DNA of 64,000 bases from Salinilacustrithrix sp034522155 (GCA_034522155.1 JAXHLP010000003.1:310001-374000); one strand, 5' to 3'. Numbered from the stretch's first letter, positions 52,867 to 63,428 are shown. The notes: generated by a model not told the origin, from the sequence alone. Numbers and translations: made by a program.

Positions 52867-53174
52867 CCCTGCGCGTACCCCGGCTGGCGATGCCCGAGGT
52901 CGCCGATCCCGAGCTCGACGAGGACGTCGACGTCGACGAGGACCGGCCCTGGACCGTCATCGTCTGGAACGACCCGATCAACCTGATGTCGTATGTGAGC
53001 TTCGTGTTCCGCAAGCTGTTCGGCTACAGCCAGGCCAAGGCCGACGAGCTCATGCTCGACGTGCACGAGAAGGGCCGCGCCGCCGTGTCGTCGGGACCCC
53101 GGGAGAAGGCCGAGCTCGACGTGTTCCGTCTCCACGAGCACGGCCTGTGGGCGACCATGGAGCAGGCGTCGTAG
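52863..53174 (+). CDS. clpS: ClpS, ATP-dependent Clp protease adaptor
   Basis: The 103-residue adaptor starts at ATG 52863, overlapping the ctaA stop by four bases. An acidic N-terminal tail is followed by the ClpS core: RPWTVIVWNDPINLMSYVSF with the substrate-binding Asn-Asp, VFRKLFGYSQAKADELMLDV and VFRLHEHGLWATMEQ. It delivers N-degron proteins to ClpA/ClpC with ClpP. Confidence 0.95.
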   Translation: MTLRVPRLAMPEVADPELDEDVDVDEDRPWTVIVWNDPINLMSYVSFVFRKLFGYSQAKADELMLDVHEKGRAAVSSGPREKAELDVFRLHEHGLWATMEQAS

Positions 53175-53689
53175 TGGGACTGTTCACCCGACGGGTCAAG
53201 CGGGTCGGCCCCGACCGCTACCGCCTCACCCTTCCCGACCACGAGCGCGAGCTGCTGTCCTCGCTCGCCCCGCAACTGCGCGACCTGCTCACCCGGGGAA
53301 TGGCCGACAACGACCCGTCGCTGACGCGCCTGTTCCCCACGGCGTATCCCGACGACCCCGAGCGCGACGCGGGCTACCAGGCCCTGGTGCGCGACGAACT
53401 GCTCGAGAAGCGCTTCGAAACCATCGACGTCATCGAGTCGACGGTGGACGCGACCTCGGACGGCACCGAGCTCAGCGGTGACGAGCTGTCGGCCTGGATG
53501 CGGGCGATCAACGACCTGCGCCTCGTGCTCGGCACCCGCCTCGACGTCGGCGAGCGCGACGACCCGGCCGACATCGACCCCGACGAGCCCGACGCGGCGG
53601 CCTGGGGCGTCTACCACTACCTCGGGATGCTGGTCGACGTCATCGTCCACGCCATGGCCGAGGACCTGCCCGACGGCGACGACGACTGA
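53174..53689 (+). CDS. DUF2017 protein
   Basis: The 171-residue acidic protein starts GLFTRRVKRVGPDRYRLTLP and continues with ERELLSSLAPQLRDLL, as in DUF2017. It follows clpS with a one-base overlap (TAGTG), the usual actinobacterial arrangement, which suggests a link to Clp-dependent proteolysis. Biochemical function is unknown. The start is GTG 53174. Confidence 0.9.
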   Translation: MGLFTRRVKRVGPDRYRLTLPDHERELLSSLAPQLRDLLTRGMADNDPSLTRLFPTAYPDDPERDAGYQALVRDELLEKRFETIDVIESTVDATSDGTELSGDELSAWMRAINDLRLVLGTRLDVGERDDPADIDPDEPDAAAWGVYHYLGMLVDVIVHAMAEDLPDGDDD

Positions 53690-53803
53690 GCGATGGAGGA
53701 CCCCGCTGCCCGGCGGAGCGCAGCCCGGACGACGCGGCCGGAAGATCCATTTCCGACACGTCGGAGCGCGTTGCTAGTGTCACGCAGCCCACAACGGGGA
53801 GAA

Positions 53804-53876
53804 GCCCCCATCGTCCAGCGGCCGAGGACGCCTGCCTTTCACGCAGGTAACACGGGTTCGAATCCCGTTGGGGGTG
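53804..53876 (+). tRNA. tRNA-Glu (anticodon TTC)
   Basis: A full cloverleaf of 73 bases: acceptor GCCCCCA/TGGGGGT with the G1·U72 pair usual for actinobacterial tRNA-Glu, anticodon stem CCTGC/GCAGG with loop CTTTCAC, and T-loop TTCGAAT. CCA is not encoded. Confidence 0.95.
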
Positions 53877-53956
53877 CGTCGTTCGCTTCGCTCACTACCG
53901 AGTTTGCTCGGCAGGGCCTCGCAAACGTCGAATGGAAGCAGCACATCTCAATTCCT

Positions 53957-54031
53957 GGTCCCGTGGTGCAGTTTGGAGTGCACGCCGGCCTGTCACGCCG
54001 GAGGTCGCGGGTTCAAATCCCGTCGGGACCG
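53957..54031 (+). tRNA. tRNA-Asp (anticodon GTC)
   Basis: The cloverleaf has acceptor GGTCCCG/CGGGACC, anticodon stem CCGGC/GCCGG with loop CTGTCAC, T-loop TTCAAAT, discriminator G and an encoded CCA at 54032-54034. Confidence 0.95.
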
Positions 54032-54059
54032 CCACACCACACCACACCAGCCCAGCTCT

Positions 54060-54132
54060 GGTCGGGTAGCTCAGTTGGCAGAGCGTCCGCCTGAAAAGCG
54101 GAAGGTCACCGGATCGACGCCGGTCCCGACCA
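54060..54132 (+). tRNA. tRNA-Phe (anticodon GAA)
   Basis: The cloverleaf has acceptor GGTCGGG/CCCGACC, anticodon stem TCCGC/GCGGA with loop CTGAAAA, discriminator A and an encoded CCA. The T-loop reads ATCGACG, so position 54 is A instead of the nearly invariant T. Confidence 0.93.
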
Positions 54133-54135
54133 CCA

Positions 54136-54505
54136 GTGGAAAGTCCAGGCCAGCGACCATTTCTTGGTCGCTGACCTGAGCTCATTCGGCGTCGAATCGA
54201 CGTCCGCGCGATTGGGCCGCTCCGAGGAATCCGGCGGTCGGCGCCCTCACTGCTGAGTAGTGCACCGTCGAGAATCCCTGGCCACAGCGTTCTCCGCTCG
54301 CGGGCAGAGCGGCCGGATCGGTTCCGATCGCGTGGCCGAGCTCGGGCGGTCGTCGGAAGGGCAGGGCGAGACGTGGGCCGACCGCGGAACTCCGGGTTTC
54401 GCCGCTGCGCACGTCCCAGGGCGTGGTTCAAGCTGGAGTGCCCTCGGCCGCATTCCTCGCCGGTTCCGATGGGGACTTGCCAAGGATCCGCGTACGATCG
54501 GCGCG
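54136..54505. other. Gene-free stretch after the tRNA genes
   Basis: No gene or clear repeat is seen between the tRNA-Phe and the parD remnant. Open frames here are short and without family likeness. This is the left border of the decayed block that reaches to 61.8 kb. Confidence 0.5.
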
Positions 54506-54756
54506 ATGTCCACGATGAACGTATCGCTTCCCGACGAGCTCAAGGCGCTCGTCGACGGCTCCGTCGAGCCGCGACGGCTCGCGGATCGAACAGCGAGTAC
54601 GCGCGTGCGCTGATCGGCCGCGATCAGGAGCGTACTACCGCCTCCGCCGGCTGCTCCTCGACGGCAGCGGCATCGGCACCTGAGCCGCATCGCCGACGAC
54701 ACCTCTACAACAGCCTGGCGCGACGACGATCCGTCACCGCGCAGCTGAGGGCGTGA
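54506..54756 (+). pseudogene. ParD-type antitoxin, frameshifted
   Basis: MSTMNVSLPDELKALVDGSV is the ribbon-helix-helix start of ParD/CopG antitoxins. The frame breaks after SVEPRR; the next pieces SNSEYARALIGRDQER and YYRLRRLLLDGSGIG are in two other frames, where ParD proteins have GSRSEYVRALIR-D. At least two indels are needed. The DNA-binding strand is intact, but the toxin-binding part is lost. Confidence 0.6.
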
Positions 54757-55090
54757 CCGACAAGCTCGATCGGGTCCGAGCATTGGCTCGACGGCCGGAC
54801 CTCGAGGGCGCAGCGGACTATGCTGCCGACCGGCACGTCCTGGGGAACGGCTGGCCGCGGCCGACCTTCGTCGACGCCGTATCATGCAGGGCTGGGACGC
54901 ACCGCGACGCGATCCGCGGGGCTCGGGATGCCTGCTCCGGCGTACGACCTCGATCATCCCCGGACACTGGCGCTGGGCCGTGCCGCGTTTCCGATCGACG
55001 CCATGTTGTACGTCGAGGCCGACGATCTCGTCGAGGCCTGGCACATTGCCGCTCACGAGGCGGGACCTCCCGAGACCGCATCGAGCCCCC
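54753..55090 (+). pseudogene. ParE-type toxin, frameshifted
   Basis: The region overlaps the parD end by a few bases. It reads ARRPDLEGAADYAADRHVLG and FVDAV in one frame, then AFPIDAMLYVEADDLVEAWH with IAAHEA in another. These are the first helix and last strands of RelE/ParE toxins (DLEEAADYIAE… and GRFPYAVLYVEADD-EVWRIAH). Two or more indels separate the parts. The toxin is inactive as read. Confidence 0.6.
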
Positions 55091-55279
55091 GACGCCTGAC
55101 TGGCCAGTGGGCCCGGCGCGCCCGCCTGGTCCCGCGCACGGGACACCCGATGACCGCCGGCATCTGGCCCGGCTCTAGCTCCAAGACCATCTGGTGGTCG
55201 GGAGCCTGCCGGCTCGTCGCCGTCGCCTCGCGCCAACGAACGGCGGACCGGCCTCGGTCCGCGGCGGAGCGCGCCGAAG

Positions 55280-56938
55280 CTACGGGAAGTCGACGATGCG
55301 GTACGTGTAGCCCTGTTCGGTGAGGAACCGCTGGCGGTTGCGGGCCGCGAAGTCCTGGTCGACGGTCTCGCGGGCCACCACGGTGTAGAAGTGTGCCTGG
55401 CCGTGGTCGGCCTTGGGGCGCAGGATGCGCCCCAGCCGCTGGGCCTCCTCCTGGCGGCTGCCGAAGGCGCCGGAGGTCTGCACGAGCACGTTGGCCTCGG
55501 GCAGGTCGATCGCGAAGTTGGCCAGCTTGCTGACCACCAGGATGGGCAGCCGACCCTGACGGAACTCGGCGAAGCGTTCCTCGCGGGCCGCCTGGGGTGT
55601 CCGACCGGTGATCACCGGCGCGTCCAGGTGCTCACCGATCTCGCGCAGCTGCTCGAGGTACTGGCCGATGACCAGGACCTGGTCGCTGCGGTGGCGCTCG
55701 ACGATTTGCTCGAGCGCGGGCAGCTTGGCACGGGAGGTGGCCGCCAGCCGGTAGCGCGACCGGCGGGTTCGCGGTCGCGTACGGCAGCCGTTCGGCCTCG
55801 GGCAGGTCCACGCGGACCTCCGTGCACGTGGCCGGGGCGATCCAGCCCTGGGCCTCGAGCTCACGCCACGGGGCGTCGTAGCGCTTGGGGCCAATGAGGC
55901 TGAACACGTCGCCCTCGCGACCGTCCTCGCGCACGAGCGTGGCCGTCAGCCCCAGCCGGCGTACCGCCTGGATCCGGGCGGCGACGCGGAAGACCGGCGC
56001 TGGCAGCAGGTGCACCTCGTCGTAGATCACGAGACCCAGGATCGCCGTCGAACAACGCCAGGTTGGGATGGCCATCCATCACCGTCGTCGGCACCATGGG
56101 TCCCACCATGCGCACCTATAGGTGGCGACGGTGACATCACGCAGGTTCTTGTCCTGACCCGACCACTCCCCGACCTGGGAGCGATCCAGCGTGGTCTTGT
56201 CGAGAACTCGCGATCCACTGCCGAGCGGTGGAGATCGACGCGCAGATGATCAACGTGCCGGGTTCCGGCGGTCACCATCGGCCCAGTTCTGATCACGCTC
56301 CGCCGCCCGCACGGCAGAACACCAACACGCCGCTGCCACCTGCCGGCGAGCCACCGCCACCACGCCGCCAACGTGTCGCCTGGGCAGGAGCGAGTTCTCG
56401 CGGCGAGCCCGGCCCTGTCGAGCTGTTGCCGTCGTCGAATCCGGCTTCGTCGGCCGCTGGCCAGCCGAGCCGCAACAGCGCCTGTTCACCGCGGTCACCG
56501 AGGCGGACTGCGACCCGGTTGCCGTCGAGTCGTTCGCCCAGCAGTTCGGCCACCGCCCGGTCGCGGCTGACCTCTTCATCGCGCTGGGGCGGTCTGGCCA
56601 GGCGCGCGAAGCCGGTGGTGTCGTGATCGGTGGACGTAGCCGCAGTCGTCCGCGCAAGGTTCCATCGTGCCGGCGAACTTCGGCGAGCACGACGTCGGCC
56701 AGCGTCATCGGCCCGACCACGGCGAGCGCGGCGACGGCCTCGTCGACGCTGTAGACCGGCGACCGCCGCGTTCAACGACAACGGTGTGATGCGATAGGTG
56801 TGGACGTGCTCGGGGGCCTTCTCCAGCTCCGCGAACCGGCCCAGGCGTCGGCGGCGCAAGCCGCCGCGGCGTGCGGCGACGCCGTCTCCAACAGGACGGT
56901 CAGATCGCTCGGCATGATCAGGTCGGCGGATCGGTCAT
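55280..56938 (-). pseudogene. XPB/Rad25-type DNA helicase, many frameshifts
   Basis: The gene begins at ATG 56938 and reads, in changing frames: PSDLTVLLETAS, FAELEKAPEHVHTYRITPLS, LLGERLDGNRVAV, WAGGSGVLVF (Walker A follows in broken form), LDKTTLDRSQVGEWSGQDKN, GLVIYDEVHLLPAPVFRVAA (DEVH box), LGLTATLVREDGREGDVFSL and RQEEAQRLGRILRPKADHGQ (motif VI) to a stop at 55280. All parts of an actinobacterial XPB (about 550 residues) are present in order, but at least six indels occur. XPB unwinds DNA in repair. The upstream partner gene is decayed in the same way. Confidence 0.85.
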
Positions 56939-59060
56939 GAGCGAGGCGTTCAGCACCAGGGGTCACCGGATCGGGCTCCTCGTACTGCGCGGTCGCGAGG
57001 CCGGGTCGTGGGCCTGGGCGTGCCTGTTCTTCCAGCCGACTCGTGCTGGTGGCCAGCCCCAGTTGCACCATGACGCTGGGCCATCTCGCCACGCCGGGCC
57101 CGCTCCTCGAGCTGGGAGGCATCGTCGGCGGCCGACCTGGGCGCCACGCCACCGTCATCGGTGGACACCACCGTCGGCGCCAGTCCCTTGCCATCGATCG
57201 CGGAGCTTTGCCGCCGACAGCGTCGACACCGCGGCGAACGGTGTCGGTGAGGGTGAGCTCGGCCGATTTCAGCTTGGCCGCCGTCACCAGGTCGACCGGG
57301 TCGGACACCACGACGACCGACATCGCCTCGACGATGCGGACCCGGTCGGCCCGCTCGGCGGCATCGGCGACCAGTCGCTGGACGGTGTCGGGCAGCGGTA
57401 CCGACGACAACTCGGACAGAACGGCTCAGGATGTCATCGGCGGCGTCGCCACCACGCTGGACGGCCTTGGTCACCAACGTGTCGTCGAGCCGGAAGATCC
57501 GTGCCCCGGCGTCGGACTCCAACGAGGCGATAACTTCGAGACGCGACAGGACGTCGGGGTCGAGGTCGGTGGGGCAGACCACGGTCTCGTCGGCCTGCAC
57601 GATCGCCGTCGTTGCACCGCCCAGGTCGACGTCGATCACGGCCTCGGGATCATCGAGTGCCAGTCGACCCAACGTCGTGGAGGGCTGTCGGGCCGGTCGC
57701 GGTCACGATCCCGAGGGCACGGAGATCGCCCAGGCATCGAGCCCCACCGCCTCGGCCACCGCGATCGAGTGGTGCCGGTGCTCGATCCAGCGCGCCGCCG
57801 CATCGTCGTCGACCCAACTGCTCGCCGATGGGCACCGACGAACTTCGACAGGACGAGGTGCCGGTTGGCCACCAACTGGTGCATCCCCGACGGGTCGGTG
57901 GACGGCCATTCCGCGACGACGGGCAACCAGCGGACCGTCGCCGGTGCCGCCGACCACGCCGCCATCATTCCGGGGTCGGGGAACGAACTTACGATCCACC
58001 TTCCATTGCGGCCGTGGCCGGCTCGGTGGCGGTCATGTTCGCCAACAGCAGCCCGAGCGAGATCGCGGGCCCCGGCGACGATCTCGACCGTCGCCTCGTC
58101 CGCACCCAGCGCCTTGGCCGTGGAACGCACGACCGGCTTCGCCGAAGCCAGGCTCGCCGTCGAGCACCGCCGGCGGCGCCTGCTCCATGACTACAGGGCT
58201 CGATCGATGAAGATCACCAACGCCGGCACCGACAACTCGTCGGCAACAGCTTCGACCTTCGGGGCGGGCGGCGGCGACCAATCCAGGAACAACGGCCGGT
58301 CGAGCAGCGGCGACGCTTCCCGCGATCCAGACGTCGTGTTCCCACGCGGCCACTCCGACGATCCCGAGCCGTGGGCGGCCCGGCCAGCGGGGCAACCTCC
58401 TCGGGCACGTTCTGGCGGTCACGGGAGAACGCGAACCGCGGCGTATCCGCCCGGCTGAGCAGGAACTCACTCGGCGGCAACCCGACCGACACGACCTCCA
58501 CCACGTGCGGACCGCCGACGTCGGTGATCCGCGACAGCATCGGGCCGGCGCCGACAACGAACGCCGGATACCCGCTCGCGCTCGTCAGGGTCGCTGAAGC
58601 GCTCGGCCAGGACGTCGATGCGCTCCTGCTTGCGGGTCGGCGCTCGCACGATCCCGTGCACCTGGCACACCTGCCCCAACTCGTCCGAGGTGATCGCGCG
58701 CCGATCCCCCAGCGACACACCGATCGGACCGAGCAACGACTTCGTCGCCTCCGGCGGCTTCAACGCCGATTTGGTCCGCTACCAACCCCGCCGCAACCAG
58801 ACGCTCGACCGACTCGTCGAGGTCGTCGGCATCGGCGTTGGGCGTCTACCAGAGCGGTGTCGAGATGGAAGATCGACCGCCGCGCCACGCCAGCACGCTC
58901 ACCAGCCGGGCACCCGTGACCCCGATCGATTCGAGCGCAGCCAGCAACTGTTCGCCGTCGGCGCCAACCTCGGCAACCGGGACTCCGACGAGCGCGACTG
59001 CTGAAAGAACGGACCGAGCCCGAGCCGCTCGGTGGCCGCGAGACGGCGACGACGACGCCG
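56935..59060 (-). pseudogene. Helicase_C_3/XPB-N domain protein, many frameshifts
   Basis: The best piece (57672-57430) reads TTAIVQADETVVCPTDLDPD, LSRLEVIASLESDAGARIFR, and LVTKAVQRGGDAADDIL. It continues in another frame with SSVPLPDTVQRLVADAAERA, DRVRIVEAMSVVVVSDPV. This is the Helicase_C_3 domain of the protein encoded directly upstream of xpb in mycobacteria (order as Rv0862c–Rv0861c). Other parts are seen up to about 59060 (LLAALESIGVTGARLVSVLA, FHLDTALVDA). Frames change many times. The boundary at the 5' side is uncertain. Confidence 0.7.
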
Positions 59061-59159
59061 AGGTGCGGACGGAGCCCGGACTTTCCCATCGGGCCATTGC
59101 GGCCTCGGTCGCAACCGCGTCCGATCCACCCAGCGGAGAGTGTCCGATCCGTAGGGTAG

Positions 59160-60456
59160 ATGCCGTCCAGTCGGCATTCTGGCCGGACGGAGTACCAGTC
59201 CAGTATCGTGGACGAGGAGATCGATGAACTCCTCGCAGGGCTGCCTGCTGTCTCGTTGGAGGGACCGAAGGCGGTCGGCAAGACGGTGACCGCGCTCCGA
59301 CGAGCTGCCACCGTCCACCGTCTGGACGACCCCGCACAGCGCGAGATCTTCGAGGCAGCTCCACAACGGCTCGTCGCAGGTCGGACGCCGATACTCGTGG
59401 ACGAATGGCAACGGATCCCGAATCGTAGGACCTCGTCCGGCGCGCCGTCGACGACGACCCGACGCCGACCCGGTTCCTGCTCACCGGTTCTGCGACGCCC
59501 GCTGAAGCACCGACCCACTCCGGTGCAGGCCGGATCGTGACCGTCCGCATGCGACCGATGTCGCTCGCCGAGCGGGCGCTGACGACACCGACCATCCGCC
59601 TCGCGGATCTCCTCGGTGGGACCCGGCCTCCGATCGAAGGCACCTCCGACGTGGACCTCGGCCGGTACGCCACCGAGATCATCTCCTCCGGCTTCCCGGC
59701 CATTCGTCGCTCCGAAGGCCGAGTCCTGCGCAGCCAACTCGACGGCTACCTCGATCGGATCGTCAGAACGCGGCTTCGTCGAGGCCGGCCACCGCGTCCG
59801 CAACGAGGGCGCACTGCGACGCTGGCTCACCGCGTACGCGGCGGCGACATCGACCACCGCTTCCTTCGAGGCCATCCGTGACGCCGCCTCAGCCGGCGAG
59901 CAGGACAAGCCCGCCAAGACGACGACCACGCCCTACCGAGCCACGCTCGAGCAACTCTGGATGATCGAAGAAGTCCCGGCCTGGGCACCGACCCGGCGTC
60001 GACTCCGCCGCCTCGGCGCATCCCGTCCACCAGCTCGCCGACCCTGCCCTTGCGGCTCGGATCCTCGGGGTGGACGTTGACGCGCTCCTCGACGGGACGA
60101 CCGCCGGCCCGCCGATCCCTCGGGATGGAACATTGCTCGGCGCACTGTTCGAGTCGCTGATGACCCTCTCGGTACGCACCTACGCCCAGGCGAACGAGGC
60201 CGGGGTCAGCCACCTCCGCACACGTGGTGGAGAACACGAGGTCGACTTGATCGTCGAGCGGGGTGACGGCCGAATCGCCGCGCTCGAGGTCAAGCTTCGG
60301 CGCCACGTCGACGACGACGACATGCGTCACCTCCAATGGCTGAACAACACCATCGGCCCTGACCTCCTCGACGCCGCCGTCGTTACGACCGGAGCGGAGG
60401 CGTACCGCCGCAAGGACGGGATCGCGGTGATCCCCGCCGCCCTGCTCACCGCCTGA
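59160..60456 (+). pseudogene. AAA+ ATPase with DUF4143, frameshifted
   Basis: The start reads EEIDELLAGLPAVSLEGPKA then VGKTVTALRRA (Walker A GPKAVGKT) and TPILVDEWQRIP (Walker B). After about 59425 the frame changes, and again near 59770 and 60060. The pieces RPMSLAERALTTPTIRLADL, GRYATEIISSGFPAIRRSEG, LDGYLDRIV, PYRATLEQLWMIEEVPAWAP and RGGEHEVDLIVERGDGRIAA then LEVKLR follow the usual order to the DUF4143 nuclease-like end. At least three indels are needed. Family members are of unknown role, often horizontally moved. Confidence 0.75.
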
Positions 60457-61093
60457 CCCAGAGTTCCTACCTCGAGCGGGGGATGGCCGGCGCCGCCTTC
60501 GTTTGCGCCGTCCTTGGCGGGGACGGACCCAGAGCGGTTGGTCGCAGTCTCGTTCGTTCGGCAAAGCTCAACCGCACCATGAACAACGACAATCCCGAAG
60601 GGAGAGCACCGGCCAACGACCACGGAGCGTGAGTCTTCCGAATCGCTTCCGCAAGCGAGGTTGCGCGATCGACGCGCGATTGGCGCCGTGCCGCAGGCGG
60701 TCACCACGGACAACTGCGGACAACGGATTCGGTCGCTGGCCTGTGGTGTCTCGGGGACCGGATCAGCGCTCGCGCGATTCGTGCACGATTCCCGTTCGAG
60801 CACACGGTGTCGAGACCGAGCGGCAGCTCGCTCGCTCGACGACGCAACGCAGCGTCGAGGACGCAGCGTCGCCATCGACCACGAGGGGTGGTACCTCGAG
60901 CACGGATGGAGCGGTTCGGGGAGCCCGGTTCGGGATGCGCCCGCATCCACGACGAAACTCCGGCAATGACCCCCGACGGTCCTTGCACCGCAGGGTCAGA
61001 GCGACTTGAGTGTCACTGTTTCGTCATAGTCGTCATCATTCCTTAATGTGACGCTCGACCGCCCATCCCGCCCGACTTCCCCCTCCGAGGCTC
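60457..61093. other. Gene-free stretch
   Basis: Across these 637 bases I find no frame with family likeness on either strand. The base composition is somewhat lower in GC than in neighbouring genes. The last ~70 bases (AT-richer around 61020-61045) may hold the promoter of the CAP-domain gene. It is probably decayed or non-coding DNA. Confidence 0.45.
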
Positions 61094-61846
61094 ATGACCA
61101 CTGACCGACCGCGTCCCCCTGCTCGCCCTCGCGCTGGCGACCGCGCTCGGCGTCGTCGCCGCCACCGCCGGGGGCAGCGATGCCCCCGCCACCGAACGCA
61201 CCGAGGCCGACTTCCGCCTGGTCAACTCCGAGGCCATGGTCGAGGTCGGCGGCCCAGGCGACGACGCCGACCACGACGACGAGCACCACCACGTCGACCA
61301 CGACGACCACCACATCGACCACGACGACGACCACGACCGCTCCCCCGCCACCGACGCCCGAACCCGAGCCGACGACGCCGGCACCGACGCCCGCGGCGGC
61401 GACGGCACCGGCGCCCACCCCGGCACCGACGACGGCTCCGCCGCCTCCACCGCCGCCGCCCCCACCACCGGCACCGGCGAGCAGCAGCGGCGCGTCCGCG
61501 TGCCACGATCATGTCGTCGATGAACTCGATGCGGTCAGCGCCGCTGCAGAGCGACGGGGCCGTGGCCTCCATCGCCCTGAGCTGGTCCCGCTCGATGGCC
61601 GAGCGCCAGAGCCTGTCCCACAACGGCGGCCACGCCAGCCAGATCCGCTCGGTCCGGCCGCAAGCCTCGGCCACGGCCGAGAACGTCGGCTACAGCAGCC
61701 AGGGCGCCAGCCACGTCTTCTCCCAGTTCGCCGGGTCGCCCGGTCACCGAGCCAACATGGCCAACCCCGCCTACACCCACGCCGGCGTCGGCTGCGCCGT
61801 CGACGGTCAGGGCAAGACCTGGGTCACCATCAACTTCTGGGGCTGA
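61094..61846 (+). pseudogene. Exported CAP-domain protein split by frameshifts
   Basis: Three frames hold one protein. Frame one has the signal peptide (VPLLALALATALGVVAATAG) and ADFRLVNSEAMVEVGG. Frame two carries a Thr- then Pro-rich linker (61265-61490) and ASACHDHVV. Frame three carries the CAP/SCP domain: VASIALSWSRSMAERQSLSH, then ATAENVGYSSQGASHVFSQF, GSPGHRANMANPAYTHAGVG, ending TWVTINFWG. ATG 61094 is in frame three, so a further shift is needed before the signal peptide. CAP proteins of this type are secreted. The shifts flank a low-complexity linker, where both slippage and read errors are likely. Confidence 0.75.
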
Positions 61847-61879
61847 GGCCCGGTCACGAGCTGTCGGACCGCTGCGGGA

Positions 61880-63289
61880 TCAGCCCGGTGTCACGCGGGC
61901 AACGCCATCGGCGACGGCGGCCTCGCCGACCGCCGCAGCCACGCGGGGCGCCACCGTGGAGTCGAACACCGACGGGATGATGAAGTCCGGGCGCAGGTCA
62001 TCGAACGGGATCGTCTCGGCGATGGCCTCGGCGGCGGCCAGCTTCATGCCCTCGGTGATGGCGGTGGCCTGCGCGTCGAGCGCCCCCCGGAAGATGCCGG
62101 GGAAGGCGAGCACGTTGTTGATCTGGTTCGGGAAGTCGCTGCGCCCGGTGGCGATGACCTTGGCCCGCCCCTTGGCTTGCTCGGGCCGGATCTCGGGATC
62201 GGGGTTGGCGAGCGCGAACACGAACGGGTCGGGGTTCATGCGGTCGAGGTCGGTGGCCTCGATGATCCCGGGACCCGACACGCCGATGAACACGTCGCTG
62301 CCGGCGAGGAGCTCGCCGACTGCTCCTTTGCGACGGTCGCGGTTGGTGTTCTCGGCGAACCACTGCTTGGCCGGGTTGAGGTTCTCGCGCCCCTCCCAGA
62401 TGGCGCCCTGGCGGTCGGCGCCGACGATTTCGGCGACCCCGGCCTCGAGCAGGATCTTGCCGCAGGCCACGCCCGCCGCCCCCACGCCGGCGATGACCAC
62501 CCGCAGGTCGCTCATCTTCTTGTCGGCCAGCTTGAGCGCGTTCTGCATGGCCGCGAGCACCACCACCGCGGTGCCGTGCTGATCGTCGTGGAAGATGGGG
62601 ATGTCGGTGCTGGCCTTGAGGCGCTCCTCGACCTCGAAGCAGATCGGCGCGGCGATGTCCTCGAGGTTCACCCCGCCGAAGGTGGGCACCAGGCGCTGCA
62701 CCGTCTCGACGATCTCGTCGGCGGTCTGCACGTCGATGCACACGGGGAAGGCATCGACGCCGGCGAAGTTCTTGAACAGCAGCGCCTTGCCCTCCATCAC
62801 CGGCATGGCCGCCTCGGGCCCGATGTCACCGAGGCCGAGCACCGCCGAGCCGTTGCTCACGATGGCGACGGTGTTCTTGCGGATGGTCAGGTCGTGGCTG
62901 CGCTCGTGGTCTTCGTGGATGGTCATGCACACCCGGGCCACGCCCGGCGTGTAGGCCATGGCGAGATCGTCACGGTCGCGGATGGGCATGCGGGCCAGGA
63001 CCTCGATCTTGCCGCCGTCGTGCATCTCGAACGTGCGGTCGAGGCAGGTGAGGATCTCGACGCCCTCGAGGCCGCGGATGGCCTCCTGCACCTCGTGCTG
63101 GTGGCCTTCGCTCTCGCAGTTGACGATGAGCTCCTCGTCGAGGAACTCCCCACGTACCTCGAAGCCTTCGAGCTGGGTGATGTTGCCGCCGGCGTCACCG
63201 ATGGCGACGGCCAGCCGGCCGAGCGAACCCGGCGTGTTGTCGAGCCGCACCCGCAGATGCAGGGAGAAGGCGGCGGTCGGTGTACCCAT
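61880..63289 (-). CDS. NAD(P)-dependent malic enzyme with N-terminal ACT domain
   Basis: The 469-residue enzyme starts with an ACT domain (residues ~8-85, HLRVRLDNTPGSLGRLAVAI) that likely binds an effector. The malic enzyme part has YTPGVARVC, KNTVAIVSNGSAVLGLGDIG, FHDDQHGTAVV with the metal Asp pair, and VIAGVGAAGVACGKIL as the nucleotide site. It converts malate to pyruvate and CO2. The short prokaryotic type with an ACT domain is usual in actinobacteria. It is convergent with the CAP gene; no operon partner. Confidence 0.95.
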   Translation of the reverse strand: MGTPTAAFSLHLRVRLDNTPGSLGRLAVAIGDAGGNITQLEGFEVRGEFLDEELIVNCESEGHQHEVQEAIRGLEGVEILTCLDRTFEMHDGGKIEVLARMPIRDRDDLAMAYTPGVARVCMTIHEDHERSHDLTIRKNTVAIVSNGSAVLGLGDIGPEAAMPVMEGKALLFKNFAGVDAFPVCIDVQTADEIVETVQRLVPTFGGVNLEDIAAPICFEVEERLKASTDIPIFHDDQHGTAVVVLAAMQNALKLADKKMSDLRVVIAGVGAAGVACGKILLEAGVAEIVGADRQGAIWEGRENLNPAKQWFAENTNRDRRKGAVGELLAGSDVFIGVSGPGIIEATDLDRMNPDPFVFALANPDPEIRPEQAKGRAKVIATGRSDFPNQINNVLAFPGIFRGALDAQATAITEGMKLAAAEAIAETIPFDDLRPDFIIPSVFDSTVAPRVAAAVGEAAVADGVARVTPG

Positions 63290-63428
63290 GGGCGACGGAG
63301 GTTACGGGGTCGCGGGCCAGATCACAGAACGGCCGCCGCTCCGGACGCGACGGAGACCAGCCACCGGCGGAAGGCAGCTGGTCGGAACGCTCGCTGTCGA
63401 TGGTGCGAGCGGTGCACGGCCGGACCGA

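Noticed and set aside
53690..60456. Integrated element using the tRNA genes as attachment site
   Set aside because: The tRNA cluster followed by a decayed block suggests it, but I see no duplicated tRNA end, no integrase and no phage genes; the XPB pair there is chromosomal core.
61180..61980. Frame with a long Thr/Pro stretch as a gene of its own
   Set aside because: It is the linker section of the frameshifted CAP protein; it lacks a signal peptide and any domain.
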